56,659 bases of DNA, taken from positions 1 through 56,659 of the forward strand of contig NZ_JAFWOM010000074.1 of assembly GCF_017545445.1 (NCBI RefSeq). The letters are read 5' to 3'. The notes below the pieces were generated by a model, which saw only the letters and a list, made by a program, of their open reading frames with translations, was not told the DNA's origin and made no database searches. The position numbers were made by a program, and so were the translations under genes. Source of the DNA: Fibrobacter sp. (GTDB taxonomy: Bacteria > Fibrobacterota > Fibrobacteria > Fibrobacterales > Fibrobacteraceae). Shown here piece after piece: positions 41,482 to 50,486 of this stretch. The first letter of the stretch is position 1; every line of letters starts with the position of its first letter.

Positions 41482-42597
41482 CTATTTTTGGGGTAAAGAT
41501 TCCATTAACGACACCATCAATTCTCTATTTTTCAAAATGACCGAATCAATGTCATTCCAATCTATCAAATTGAATAAATCATCCAACGAATTAGAATAAA
41601 TACGGTTTTCTAAAGAAAATAAATTCATAATATTCTCGATGCGTTCATTAAGGGAAGAAAGCACACCGACAACAGGAAATACCATAAAACGTTTATGATG
41701 AATAATTGAAAGTGCAGTCCCATGATAAGAATTTGTTATAACAAAATCCGCATTAGCCATCAAAGACAACCATTCTTCAACGGGGGCATAAATTTTAGGA
41801 AAGCCATCCTCCCTCCCCTGACTTGCAACATATTTTACATCAAGATTATTCTTTTGAGCAAACTCAAAAATTTGTTCTACCTTGATAGGAATTTCTGCAC
41901 CTAATAAATATAAAAATATATATGGACGTTTTTTTGTTAATGGAGATGAATAAGACTTGTATTTTTCGGAAGACATTAAAAAAGTGGGATCTAGAACAAG
42001 ATGAGCGTCAAAACGTCCTGCTTTTTGACAAAGTTCAAGTCCAGATTTTTCACGAACAGTAATAAAAGAATAAGATGCCAATACATTTCGGACACTATTT
42101 ACGAAAGCATCTGTAATCGGTTTATGTCCAATACTAGGAGCAATGCTAAAACGAACACACTCCTTTGGAGCAAATTCCAAATAATAAAAATAAGGAGACT
42201 CACTCCATGTTTGATCACTACCTACACAATAAGCATCAAACTTGTAATTTCGAAAAAAAGAACCATCATCTTCAATAATATTAAAATATTGCCTACGAAA
42301 ATTTTCAAAATACCTAGGATGCTTTTTTTCCATTCGATTAGAAACAGAATGCCACGATCTAATTATTTTCCCTTTTTGTTGAGCTATAGAACTCAAATTA
42401 TCTCGTTTAATTATTTTTTTTACAAAATGATAAAATGGCGCGACCAATCGTTTCCATAACGGAATTTTCTTTTTTATACGAAGTAAAAAGCATTCACAAT
42501 CAAAATCTCTTAAAAATTCTTGCGTAGCCAAATACTGCAGAACCTGACCATAATTATCTATAGTATTAGAATAAGTTACAACGCCAACTTTCAGCAT
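41482..42597 (-). CDS. Polysaccharide pyruvyl transferase family protein
   Basis: 371 residues. The opening MLKVGVVTYSNTIDNYGQVLQYLATQEFL and the later CVGSDQTWSE, FSIAPSIG, TVREKSGLELC and FVITNSYHGTALSIIHHKRF blocks mark the CsaB/pyruvyltransferase family, which adds ketal pyruvate from PEP to sugars. It abuts the neighbouring genes (one-base overlap upstream, one base before the flippase). The pairing with an FrhB-like protein is a recurring combination. Confidence 0.88.
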   Translation of the reverse strand: MLKVGVVTYSNTIDNYGQVLQYLATQEFLRDFDCECFLLRIKKKIPLWKRLVAPFYHFVKKIIKRDNLSSIAQQKGKIIRSWHSVSNRMEKKHPRYFENFRRQYFNIIEDDGSFFRNYKFDAYCVGSDQTWSESPYFYYLEFAPKECVRFSIAPSIGHKPITDAFVNSVRNVLASYSFITVREKSGLELCQKAGRFDAHLVLDPTFLMSSEKYKSYSSPLTKKRPYIFLYLLGAEIPIKVEQIFEFAQKNNLDVKYVASQGREDGFPKIYAPVEEWLSLMANADFVITNSYHGTALSIIHHKRFMVFPVVGVLSSLNERIENIMNLFSLENRIYSNSLDDLFNLIDWNDIDSVILKNRELMVSLMESLPQK

Positions 42598-43772
42598 TAC
42601 AGTTCCTTTTTAACATTCAAATCCTTAAAAATTTCATCCCAACGATGCATAATATTGGGAAGTTCATAGTATTTAGATCTTTCAATTGCATTTTTTTGCA
42701 ACATGAGACGATAATTATCATCAGTGATTACTTTACAAAGAGCATCCGCAATCGCATTTTCATCATCAATCGGGCAAATAATCCCTTGTGTATCATCCGC
42801 AATAATTTCTCGCTGACGTCCTTTATAATCACAAGCAATACAAGCACAGCCTTGGCTCATAGCTTCAATCAGAACCATTCCAAAGCCCTCATAGCGACTG
42901 CTTAAAACAAAAACTTCAGCGAGTTCATACTGTTTTTTAATCTCAACAAAGCCCAAAAAATCAACGCGATTTTTTATTTTTAACTCATCACATATCCTTA
43001 TCAAGGTTGATTTATCACCACCACCCGCAATTTTTAACTTCCATTGCGGAAACTTATCACAAACTTTAGACCATGCTTTTAATAGCAAGTCAAATCCTTT
43101 ACAATGCCATATATCCAATCGCCCAGCCGCTAAAATAACTTTTTCTTTCTGCGGAATACTTGGTTGAGGAACAAATGTTAAAGGGTTCGGCAACACATAA
43201 ACTTTTTTCATGAAAGAAGCATCCATCTTCTCAATGAGTACACGTCGATCAGCTTCAGTCAATACAGTTAAAAAATCATAATTCCTACTTACTATAAATT
43301 TTTCTGAATATTGTTGCGATGTAAAAGGAGCATATTCCGGACGTTCAAAAGCATTATGGGCTGTAACGATAACAGGAATATTATATTTACATATATTTAC
43401 AGCAGCTTTCAATCTTTTAAACGAAGTCGTTGAAATTGTAATAATTACATCAGGTTTTTCTTCTTTTATTATTCTCGATGTAAGCCAATCCCTTATAGAC
43501 GAAGGGATTATATTGTATATTTTGTCACAATACGTACTTGAAAAAAATTTTTCTTTTAATTTTCGTGGCATTATTCTCTGCCACAAATCATATACTTTCG
43601 ACTGTCGCATTACCTTTATGTTTGGAGGCAGATTATAATCTAACCTAGAACAAAAAGACCCCAGTACAACACTAACTGAATTACCATTGTTAGCAAAACC
43701 TTGAGCCCATAAAGAAGCGACTCGCTCTGATCCACCATTGCTTAAAGACCAAGCGTATATAAGAATTTTCAT
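42597..43772 (-). CDS. GT4-family glycosyltransferase
   Basis: 391 residues with GT-B fold. N-terminal MKILIYAWSLSNGGSERVASLWAQGFANNG is the acceptor-domain glycine-rich loop; AAGRLDIWHCKGFDLLLKAWS and VLSSRYEGFGMVLIEAMSQGCACIACD with the E-x7-E type motif form the nucleotide-sugar site. It transfers a sugar onto the lipid-linked repeat unit; donor and linkage cannot be read from sequence. The DNA is strongly AT-rich. Confidence 0.9.
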   Translation of the reverse strand: MKILIYAWSLSNGGSERVASLWAQGFANNGNSVSVVLGSFCSRLDYNLPPNIKVMRQSKVYDLWQRIMPRKLKEKFFSSTYCDKIYNIIPSSIRDWLTSRIIKEEKPDVIITISTTSFKRLKAAVNICKYNIPVIVTAHNAFERPEYAPFTSQQYSEKFIVSRNYDFLTVLTEADRRVLIEKMDASFMKKVYVLPNPLTFVPQPSIPQKEKVILAAGRLDIWHCKGFDLLLKAWSKVCDKFPQWKLKIAGGGDKSTLIRICDELKIKNRVDFLGFVEIKKQYELAEVFVLSSRYEGFGMVLIEAMSQGCACIACDYKGRQREIIADDTQGIICPIDDENAIADALCKVITDDNYRLMLQKNAIERSKYYELPNIMHRWDEIFKDLNVKKEL

Positions 43773-43791
43773 AATACTCTACCTTTACCCA

Positions 43792-44928
43792 TTACCAACT
43801 CATAAATCTATAAGGCATTATTCCATAATGACCAATAATGGCCCATCTGTAAATATAAAATGTAAAATAAGTAACAACAATAGGATAAATTAAAAATTGA
43901 AATGGGAAATTAGCATTTTTTCTTCTTATAAATTCATAAAACAAAGCTATAAAGATAATTTCGCCAAACGCCGTATATTGCGTGAAACGTTCAATATCAG
44001 AATAAATATACCTCGCTTGTGATACAACTAGATCAAAAATCATTAGATAAAACAAAGAAATAATGTTTTGCCCATATATTTTCATTAAATTTTTTAAATA
44101 AAAACCAAAAATAAATAATAAAGGCAAACGTATAAGTATATTTCCATAGCCCCATGAATCAGACATTTCATAATGAGCATATCGCCCATCGGCAACTGAA
44201 GATATGACCCCCCCCAAAAGCCCTGTTTTTAGAGCAAAAAACAACAAAAATACAGAAATAATTGAAATCAACTTAAATGCTATATTGCTAAACTTATCCC
44301 AATATCCGCCACGAACTGGCCTACATATAAAATAAACAGGAATATTTAGTATTGCAGAATTATGGAAACCAAAAGCTAACAGAGAATACAACCAATACCC
44401 CCCCCCTTTTTGATCTTTATCTAGTAAATATGAATAGGCACAAAACGATGCAGAAATAGCCAATCCATTACGTACCATACTTGTACTTCTCAACATAATT
44501 ACAGAAAAATAAATCAAAAAGATAATGGCAACGTTATAACCCTTTAAATGAAGTTTTCGTAAAAAAATGAAAATGAAAATATATTGAATAACAGAAGATA
44601 AAATAATAAATGGCTGAATACCTCCAAGATGATAAGATATGAACATAACTAATCTTGAAAGAGGTTCAAGAGCAATGCCCCCAGTAACGTAAAAAAAATA
44701 AAATTTAGCCCCAAATTTTGCAAATTCAATATGTCCCGCATACCTAACCAAATCCTGTCCTACATCAGGACTACGAAAAGCATACAAACAAAGGCAAGGC
44801 AAAAGTCCTATTAAAAGATAAAGAAACTCATCTTTACCTTTAAGCAAATCATATTGGTAAAGGAACACAAATGCAAATACTAGTGCACCTCCAAATAAAA
44901 AATAAGAATACCAGTCCCACTCAACCAT
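43792..44928 (-). CDS. EpsG/Wzy-like polysaccharide polymerase
   Basis: 378 residues, nearly all membrane-embedded, with ten or more hydrophobic helices. RSPDVGQDLVRYAGHIEFAK near the N terminus and the AISASFCAYSYLL helix fit EpsG-type polymerases, which join repeat units in the periplasm. The assignment rests on topology, the DVGxDLxRY-type motif and location between glycosyltransferase genes. Very AT-rich DNA. Confidence 0.78.
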   Translation of the reverse strand: MVEWDWYSYFLFGGALVFAFVFLYQYDLLKGKDEFLYLLIGLLPCLCLYAFRSPDVGQDLVRYAGHIEFAKFGAKFYFFYVTGGIALEPLSRLVMFISYHLGGIQPFIILSSVIQYIFIFIFLRKLHLKGYNVAIIFLIYFSVIMLRSTSMVRNGLAISASFCAYSYLLDKDQKGGGYWLYSLLAFGFHNSAILNIPVYFICRPVRGGYWDKFSNIAFKLISIISVFLLFFALKTGLLGGVISSVADGRYAHYEMSDSWGYGNILIRLPLLFIFGFYLKNLMKIYGQNIISLFYLMIFDLVVSQARYIYSDIERFTQYTAFGEIIFIALFYEFIRRKNANFPFQFLIYPIVVTYFTFYIYRWAIIGHYGIMPYRFMSW

Positions 44929-44962
44929 CTAAGACCACCTTAAAAAAATTCTGTATTCCATC

Positions 44963-45997
44963 TTACAATATGACCTCCAACCACTTATCCGCAATCACAT
45001 TCATTTGAAATAGAGCTGGACTTATTTTATAGTTTTCTTTCCCTAAAGTTACACATTTAAAAAGCAGAACACTTAACTGTTCTTCATTATTGCAATCAAA
45101 TAGACTTTCATCATTCAACAACATCTTAGGCCCACCACAAGGGCAATCTGTCGATATGCACGGAATACCTAAAGCCATCGCTTCCATCAAAGAATTTGGC
45201 ATACCTTCAAAATCCGAACTTAAAACAAAAAGTTTCGCGGTCTTAATCGTATCTGCAACATTTTTTACGGCACCGGGCAAAAAAATTCTATTTTGCATCT
45301 TCAAGTCAGAAACAAGCTGCTCTAATTCAGCACGCAACTCACCCTCGCCATAAATATAGAGATTGTCCTCTATTTTATCAGCGACTTTCGCAAAAGCTTT
45401 AATCAACAGTTTATGATTTTTTTGCGGAGCAAGCCGTCCCGTTGTAACAACGTCATGCCTTTTGCCTTCAAATTGGGTATTGTAAAAAATATCATCAACA
45501 GGATTTAATATAATGTTTGATTTCTGCTGTATTTTTTTTGAAAACCAACGTTGAGCATCTTCGGTTTGAAACACAACATGATCTGCAAATCGAAAAAGCG
45601 TCTTGGCAAAAAAGCGAAAAATGGCATTAGGGTATTCTCGATTTGGATCATTTCTGACAGAAATCACAGTTTTATGAAGCATTCCAAGACTTGCGATAAC
45701 CGCCCTAAAATTCGGCTCCGCCATAAACGAAACTAAAGAGTCGGGTTTTTCTTTCTTGATTAGAGTTCTCAGAGCACAAGTGAGTTTAACATTCCGAACA
45801 ATAAAATTACCTACAGCATTTTCAAATAAAGAAATTCTCCGAACCTTTTCCGATAACGAATATTCCCAGGAATCTCTAAATGAAGTCACAAGCACTACTT
45901 CATGTCCACATTCAGCAATATGATTGGCGAGATTAGCCATTACACGCTGAGCTCCACCATGATGAAGAGCATTTATATAGAACATGATTTTTTTCAC
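44963..45997 (-). CDS. GT4-family glycosyltransferase
   Basis: 344 residues. MKKIMFYINALHHGGAQRVMANLANHIAECGH, VVTTGRLAPQKNHKLLIKAFAKV and VLSSDFEGMPNSLMEAMALGIPCISTDCPCGGP are characteristic of GalNAc-alpha-type GT4 enzymes of polysaccharide loci. The SDFEGMPNSLMEAMA block contains the donor-binding glutamates. Donor sugar unknown. It lies 34 bases before the Wzy-like gene. Confidence 0.92.
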   Translation of the reverse strand: MKKIMFYINALHHGGAQRVMANLANHIAECGHEVVLVTSFRDSWEYSLSEKVRRISLFENAVGNFIVRNVKLTCALRTLIKKEKPDSLVSFMAEPNFRAVIASLGMLHKTVISVRNDPNREYPNAIFRFFAKTLFRFADHVVFQTEDAQRWFSKKIQQKSNIILNPVDDIFYNTQFEGKRHDVVTTGRLAPQKNHKLLIKAFAKVADKIEDNLYIYGEGELRAELEQLVSDLKMQNRIFLPGAVKNVADTIKTAKLFVLSSDFEGMPNSLMEAMALGIPCISTDCPCGGPKMLLNDESLFDCNNEEQLSVLLFKCVTLGKENYKISPALFQMNVIADKWLEVIL

Positions 45998-46060
45998 TTA
46001 AGCAACCTCATTTCCAATCATCAGCAGCATCTTAGGATTCTATTCACACAAACATATACC

Positions 46061-47170
46061 TTAAGACCCAGCAAGTTTCTGATAAAAACTTGTAAGTTCT
46101 TTTACGGTATATTGAATGTCATATCCGGCCTTCCTTATAGCTTCAGTATGATCCAATCGCTCCGGTTTGCCATTTATAATCTCGTCAGCCCAGTATGCAG
46201 CATCTTTGTCCAGAGAAATGTAGTTAATTTTTCTATCAAAATCAACTTCTTTTGTTACCGTATCAGAGGAAAAACAAGGCAATCCAGCAGCCTGCACCTC
46301 CACTAATGTAACAGGCAGTCCTTCAAATAACGACGGAAAAACAAAGACATCAAATGCGGACAGCAATTCGTTAACATCTGCACGAGAACCAGTAAAAATC
46401 ACGCTATCGTCTAATTTGAGTTCCGCAGCCTTTTCTTTTACAGAATCCATCAAATCACCAGTCCCGACAAGCATCAAAACTGAATCTGGACGCTTTTTAT
46501 GAATTTCTGCAAATATATCAACAAGAAACGAATGGTTTTTCTGTGGATGGAACCGTCCTACATGCCCTACGACTAATTCATTCTTAAGATTAAATTCGTC
46601 TCTAATTTTCTTTCGAGACATTTCTGAATAAGCATATTTTTCAACATCTATGGCATTGTTCAACACATGATAGTTCGATTGTTTCGTAATTTCTTCACCG
46701 AACAGCCATTTTCCGGCAACATCGGAACAAGCAAAATAGTAATCAACATTTTTACGCAAACCACGCTGCAAACAGAACTTCACTACAGCCTTCAAGCCCT
46801 TCCCTGAAGATGTATTATGGCTATGAATAATAGTCTTTAAACCAGCGTTCTTTGCAATTGGCAAATAAAGCGAAGCGTAGCTGCGAACATGCGAATGAAG
46901 GATCTTGTATTCAGGATGATCTTTGAAAAATTGCTTCCAAGCTTTACGTATTTCAAATAAATTGTACCCCTTGAACGTCGGCATACAATAGATTTTGCCA
47001 CCCAATTCCTTTACAACAGATTCATAATACAATTGATCAGGATGATCGACGATATAATCAAACTGAACTTTTGATTTATCAATCGCTTTATGAAGGTTTA
47101 TAATCATAGCTTGGGAACCGCCTACATTAAGGCTCCCTATCATGTGCAAAATTCTAATTGATTCAGACAT
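46061..47170 (-). CDS. GT4-family glycosyltransferase (EpsF-like)
   Basis: 369 residues. RILHMIGSLNVGGSQAMIINLHKAID, VDYYFACSDVAGKWLFGE, VGHVGRFHPQKNHSFLVDIFAEI and VFPSLFEGLPVTLVEVQAAGLPCFSSD match the EpsF subgroup of GT4 enzymes. The start overlaps the preceding acyltransferase gene by eight bases. Confidence 0.92.
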   Translation of the reverse strand: MSESIRILHMIGSLNVGGSQAMIINLHKAIDKSKVQFDYIVDHPDQLYYESVVKELGGKIYCMPTFKGYNLFEIRKAWKQFFKDHPEYKILHSHVRSYASLYLPIAKNAGLKTIIHSHNTSSGKGLKAVVKFCLQRGLRKNVDYYFACSDVAGKWLFGEEITKQSNYHVLNNAIDVEKYAYSEMSRKKIRDEFNLKNELVVGHVGRFHPQKNHSFLVDIFAEIHKKRPDSVLMLVGTGDLMDSVKEKAAELKLDDSVIFTGSRADVNELLSAFDVFVFPSLFEGLPVTLVEVQAAGLPCFSSDTVTKEVDFDRKINYISLDKDAAYWADEIINGKPERLDHTEAIRKAGYDIQYTVKELTSFYQKLAGS

Positions 47171-47720
47171 TTTGAAACACCTTCATATCGGTAGCACGTT
47201 TTTGCACAATTACGCTATTTGCAGGATATTCACCTTTCAAAACACAACCAGCACCAACTACACAATTATCACCAATTTTAGTGCCACGAAGAATTACAGC
47301 GTTAGCACCAATCCACACGTTATTACCTATTATTACTGGTGAAGTTTTATACCTTAATGCAGAAAGCCCGTTCCGATCCCTAAAATCATGATCATGGTCG
47401 TAAATTTGAACATTTGGACTTAATTGGACATCATTTCCAATAATAATTTTTTCATGACAAGCTATCATGTTGTTAGAATTTACCGATGTATTATTTCCAA
47501 TAACACATTCGGCCCCCTTACGAACACGTATTTTGGCGCCATCGCGCATTTTAAAATTTTGACCGATATAAAGCTTTCCACCTGAAATGGTTATTTCAGA
47601 AAAAGGAGAAACTAAACTGATTATGGGTCCCTTAAAATTGACTGGATGAAACAACTTATTTAAAGCCATTTTTAAGAATCCACATGGGACACATACCGCA
47701 GCTCTTGCAAATCTATTCAT
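47163..47720 (-). CDS. Hexapeptide-repeat acyltransferase (WbbJ/maltose-acetyltransferase type)
   Basis: 185 residues built mainly of left-handed beta-helix coils: GGKLYIGQNFKMRDGAKIRV, VIGNNTSVNSNNMIACHEKIIIGN, then the catalytic-His region IYDHDHDFRD and PVIIGNNVWIGANAVILRGTKIGDNCVVGAGCVL. It is expected to acetylate a sugar of the repeat unit using acetyl-CoA. It overlaps both neighbours by a few bases. Confidence 0.88.
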   Translation of the reverse strand: MNRFARAAVCVPCGFLKMALNKLFHPVNFKGPIISLVSPFSEITISGGKLYIGQNFKMRDGAKIRVRKGAECVIGNNTSVNSNNMIACHEKIIIGNDVQLSPNVQIYDHDHDFRDRNGLSALRYKTSPVIIGNNVWIGANAVILRGTKIGDNCVVGAGCVLKGEYPANSVIVQKRATDMKVFQNV

Positions 47721-48892
47721 CCCACATTCTCCATTTCATTCAAGTAAGCATCCACGACAATTCGCCTGTCAAATTCGCGTTCGACCTTAGCGCGACCGGC
47801 AAGCCCCATCTGCATTTTCTGTTCGTGCGAAAGAGCAAGGAACTTTTCAATCTTATCGATAAGGTCCTGACTATCACGCTGTTTTACCATAAACCCGTTC
47901 ACACCGTCTTCGACGACCTCGCGACAACCACTGCGGTCCGTAGTGATGATAGGACGTGCACTAGCACAGCTTTCCAAGAGCACGTTGCTAATGCCTTCTG
48001 GGTAAAAACTCGGATGAATCGTGCAATGAACATTCTTGAGAATTTCACGAACATTGCGAACCATGCCATGGTAAACGATAACGCCTTGTTTTGTGAGTTC
48101 TTCCAATTGGGATTGGTATTCCTGTTCGCAGAAACCGCAAATGTGGAACGTCGTTTTTGGATTGCTTCGCTCCGCTCGCAATGACGTATGGTCAAGTGAT
48201 TCGACAGGGAGATCCCCACCATCGTGGGGATGACAATGTGCAAAAAAATGCTTCGCGGCATCCAAATAGTGCTCAATGCCTTTTTCACGCATGATGCGGC
48301 TAATGAACACGAAATGGATTCCATCGTCTTCGGATGGATACGGAAGGGGCGAAAAACGTTCAAGGTTTACACCGCTGCCAGGAAGTATAGCGTGTTTATC
48401 CGTGTATAGGTTTCGATCTATAAAGAACTGACGATTTTCCGTATTCTGGAAAAAAATCCGTTGTACTTTTTTAAAGCCTACCTTGTACAAAGCCACTGTT
48501 ATTTTCTGAGCAATGCCTGGATTTTCTACAGCTGTCCCGAGTCCCGTAATGTTAGCGACAAAGGGGACTCCACAAAAACGTGCTGCCAAGGCTCCATAAA
48601 TATTCGGCTTGATGGTATATCCAAAAATAATGTCCGGCTTTACCTTTTTTACAAGAAGGATATACTTGAGCAACAACATTCCATCAGCGATAGGATTCAT
48701 GCCATGACGAGCAATTTTTATTTCGTGATACTTGCTGCCGAGTTTTACAAGGTCATCTATGCGTTCGCCGTAGGGACTGCTGATGTGAACTTCATGACCA
48801 TCTGCTACCAACCGTTCCACCAATTCAAGACGAAAATTGTAAATCACCACATCGTGGTTGACAAGGAAAAGGACGGTCTTTCGCTGCATCAC
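47717..48892 (-). CDS. GT4-family glycosyltransferase with repeat-derived in-frame insertion
   Basis: 391 residues, GT-B fold close to the PglA/CapM group: VNHDVVIYNFRLELVERLVADGHEVHISSP, GYTIKPNIYG, HFVFISRIMREKGIEHYLDAA and HPSFYPEGISNVLLESCASARPIITTD. Residues ~219-246, between the HYLDAAKHF helix and the TFHICGFC strand, are not family sequence: they are the translation of two dispersed repeats (48158-48186 and 48211-48238) giving HPHDGGDLP and LRAERSNP. The position is a surface loop of the C-terminal domain, so activity may survive. It overlaps neighbours by four bases. Confidence 0.9.
   Translation of the reverse strand: MMQRKTVLFLVNHDVVIYNFRLELVERLVADGHEVHISSPYGERIDDLVKLGSKYHEIKIARHGMNPIADGMLLLKYILLVKKVKPDIIFGYTIKPNIYGALAARFCGVPFVANITGLGTAVENPGIAQKITVALYKVGFKKVQRIFFQNTENRQFFIDRNLYTDKHAILPGSGVNLERFSPLPYPSEDDGIHFVFISRIMREKGIEHYLDAAKHFFAHCHPHDGGDLPVESLDHTSLRAERSNPKTTFHICGFCEQEYQSQLEELTKQGVIVYHGMVRNVREILKNVHCTIHPSFYPEGISNVLLESCASARPIITTDRSGCREVVEDGVNGFMVKQRDSQDLIDKIEKFLALSHEQKMQMGLAGRAKVEREFDRRIVVDAYLNEMENVG
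48158..48238. repeat. Two dispersed palindromic repeats inserted inside a glycosyltransferase gene
   Basis: 48158-48186 is GGATTGCTTCGCTCCGCTCGC followed by AATGACG; 48211-48238 is GATCCCCACC-ATC-GTGGGGATGACA. Both patterns recur between genes (49.8, 53.7, 53.9, 15.65 kb). The total length keeps the reading frame open. Confidence 0.8.
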
Positions 48893-49767
48893 TTCTCCGT
48901 CTTCGCAATAGCCTCTTCGAGGCTGTACTTCTGGTACGGTTCCCTATAAACGCTCATTTCCTGATCGTACGCGAGATTGCCGAAAGCCTTGTTCACAAGT
49001 CCCGTAACATGGCTCATAAGCTTCAGAGCCCAGCCGAATCCGGGAATAAGCACGCAACATTTGTTGTGCGCCTTGGCAATAAGCGAGATGACTTCGCTAG
49101 TATTGCTGTACTGCGGATTCTGCGGCCAGAATGTACCGCGTTCGCCGTTTTCAATCATCAGGCGGACGAATTCCACGAGGTTCCCGATGTAGAGCATGCT
49201 ACGCTTGTTCGCGACTTTCGGGAAAACAGGGAGTTTTTGTGCAAGCTTGCTCAAAAGCGGATAGTTGCCCTTGCTGCCCTTGCCAAAAATCATGGGCGGG
49301 CGAAGAATCACGACTTTGAACGTATCGCAGTCAAGTGGGCGCAACCCGTTTTCAGCCTGGACTTTACTGTCGCCGTAACAGTTCGCGGGATTCACCGGGG
49401 TGTCGCGTGTGATGAGCTTTTCTTTGCCGATGGGGGCACTGTCGCCATACACGATGGCGCTGCTCATGAATACGAACTGTTTCACGCCGGCTTCTTTTGC
49501 CTTGGTCGCGCACTCCACGGTGAGGTTCGTGTTGACAGCGTAGTAGAGTTTTGCACGTTCTTCGCTGATTTTTCCGTTGTCGCTGTGGGCGATTCCAGCC
49601 ACGTGATAGACGGCATCGTACTTGCTGAAATCAAAGCTACGCCAAGCGTCACCAATCATGTCGAGCGTATCGACTTCGTACTTGCCGGCAAATTCGGGCT
49701 GAGCGAGGTAGTCGGCAAAGCTCATGCCGATGTAGCTGTTTGCGCCTGTTATCAAGATTCTGATCAT
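48889..49767 (-). CDS. NAD-dependent epimerase/dehydratase (SDR, GalE-like)
   Basis: 292 residues. The Rossmann nucleotide site is GANSYIG at 8-14, followed by DAVYHVAGIAHSD, VFMSSAIVYG with the catalytic Ser and CYGDSK with the Tyr-x3-Lys pair. The extended SDR fold and location next to the initiating sugar transferase suggest a reductase or epimerase making the first UDP-sugar of the repeat unit (WbpV/WbiG-like). Overlaps by four bases with both neighbours. Confidence 0.88.
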   Translation of the reverse strand: MIRILITGANSYIGMSFADYLAQPEFAGKYEVDTLDMIGDAWRSFDFSKYDAVYHVAGIAHSDNGKISEERAKLYYAVNTNLTVECATKAKEAGVKQFVFMSSAIVYGDSAPIGKEKLITRDTPVNPANCYGDSKVQAENGLRPLDCDTFKVVILRPPMIFGKGSKGNYPLLSKLAQKLPVFPKVANKRSMLYIGNLVEFVRLMIENGERGTFWPQNPQYSNTSEVISLIAKAHNKCCVLIPGFGWALKLMSHVTGLVNKAFGNLAYDQEMSVYREPYQKYSLEEAIAKTEK

Positions 49768-50486
49768 AAGACCTCCCTGGATCCTTCGCTTCGCTCAGGA
49801 TGACGCGTGGAGAGAGACTGCTTAGATTCTTCGACTCTGCTTGCGCTGCGCTCAGAATGACGCTCGGCTTCTTGCTTGTGCATTTCGCCAGTGCCGCCTT
49901 CGACAACGCCATCGCTCTTGAGCACGCTGATAAACGTCCCGAAGAAGCACTTGCAGTCGAACAAGAAGCTTTGGCGTTTCACATATTCGCCATCGAGGGC
50001 AGCCTTTACAGGGATTTCCAGTTCGTCACGTCCGTTAATCTGAGCCCAGCCGGTGAGGCCAACGGGCACATCGTTTGCGCCGTACTTGTCGCGTTCTTCG
50101 ATCAAGTCGTACTGATTCCAAAGGGCCGGACGAGGACCGATGATGCTCATGGTTCCTTCGAAGATGTTGAACATCTGCGGGAGTTCGTCAAGACTCGTCT
50201 TGCGGAGGAATCCGCCAACCTTCGTAATCCATTTCTTGGGATCGCTGAGTTCATGCGTCGGAGCGTCTTTCGGCGTGTCAGTACGCATGGTGCGGAACTT
50301 GTAAATGTTGAAATGTTTCTTGTGGAGACCGACGCGTTTCTGCTTGAAAAGAACAGGTCCCTTGCTATCGAGCTTGATGGCGACAGCAATCGCGAGCATC
50401 GGAATGGCAAGAACGATGATGCCAAATCCAGAAAGCACAATGTCTATGATACGCTTGAAAAAAATTGTATAGAGAGTCTTATGCAT
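49764..50486 (-). CDS. Initiating undecaprenyl-phosphate sugar-1-phosphate transferase
   Basis: 240 residues from ATG at 50486 ([20 protein letters not shown]); the frame extends upstream into the preceding gene but that region is not family-like. One membrane helix (~12-38) precedes the conserved catalytic domain: [68 protein letters not shown]. It places the first sugar phosphate on undecaprenyl phosphate. The last ~31 residues ([12 protein letters not shown]... to [12 protein letters not shown]) are encoded by two dispersed repeats and are not part of the family. Confidence 0.92.
   Translation of the reverse strand: MHKTLYTIFFKRIIDIVLSGFGIIVLAIPMLAIAVAIKLDSKGPVLFKQKRVGLHKKHFNIYKFRTMRTDTPKDAPTHELSDPKKWITKVGGFLRKTSLDELPQMFNIFEGTMSIIGPRPALWNQYDLIEERDKYGANDVPVGLTGWAQINGRDELEIPVKAALDGEYVKRQSFLFDCKCFFGTFISVLKSDGVVEGGTGEMHKQEAERHSERSASRVEESKQSLSTRHPERSEGSREVL
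49779..49862. repeat. Two dispersed repeats forming the 3' end of the sugar transferase gene
   Basis: 49779-49805 (GGATCCTTCGCTTCGCTCAG then GATGACG) and 49824-49862 (AGATTCTTCG...GCGCTCAGAATGACG) are neighbouring copies of the GnATnCTTCG...CTCAGnATGAC class. Both are translated as the C-terminal tail of the upstream gene, and the epimerase start overlaps its stop. Confidence 0.8.
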
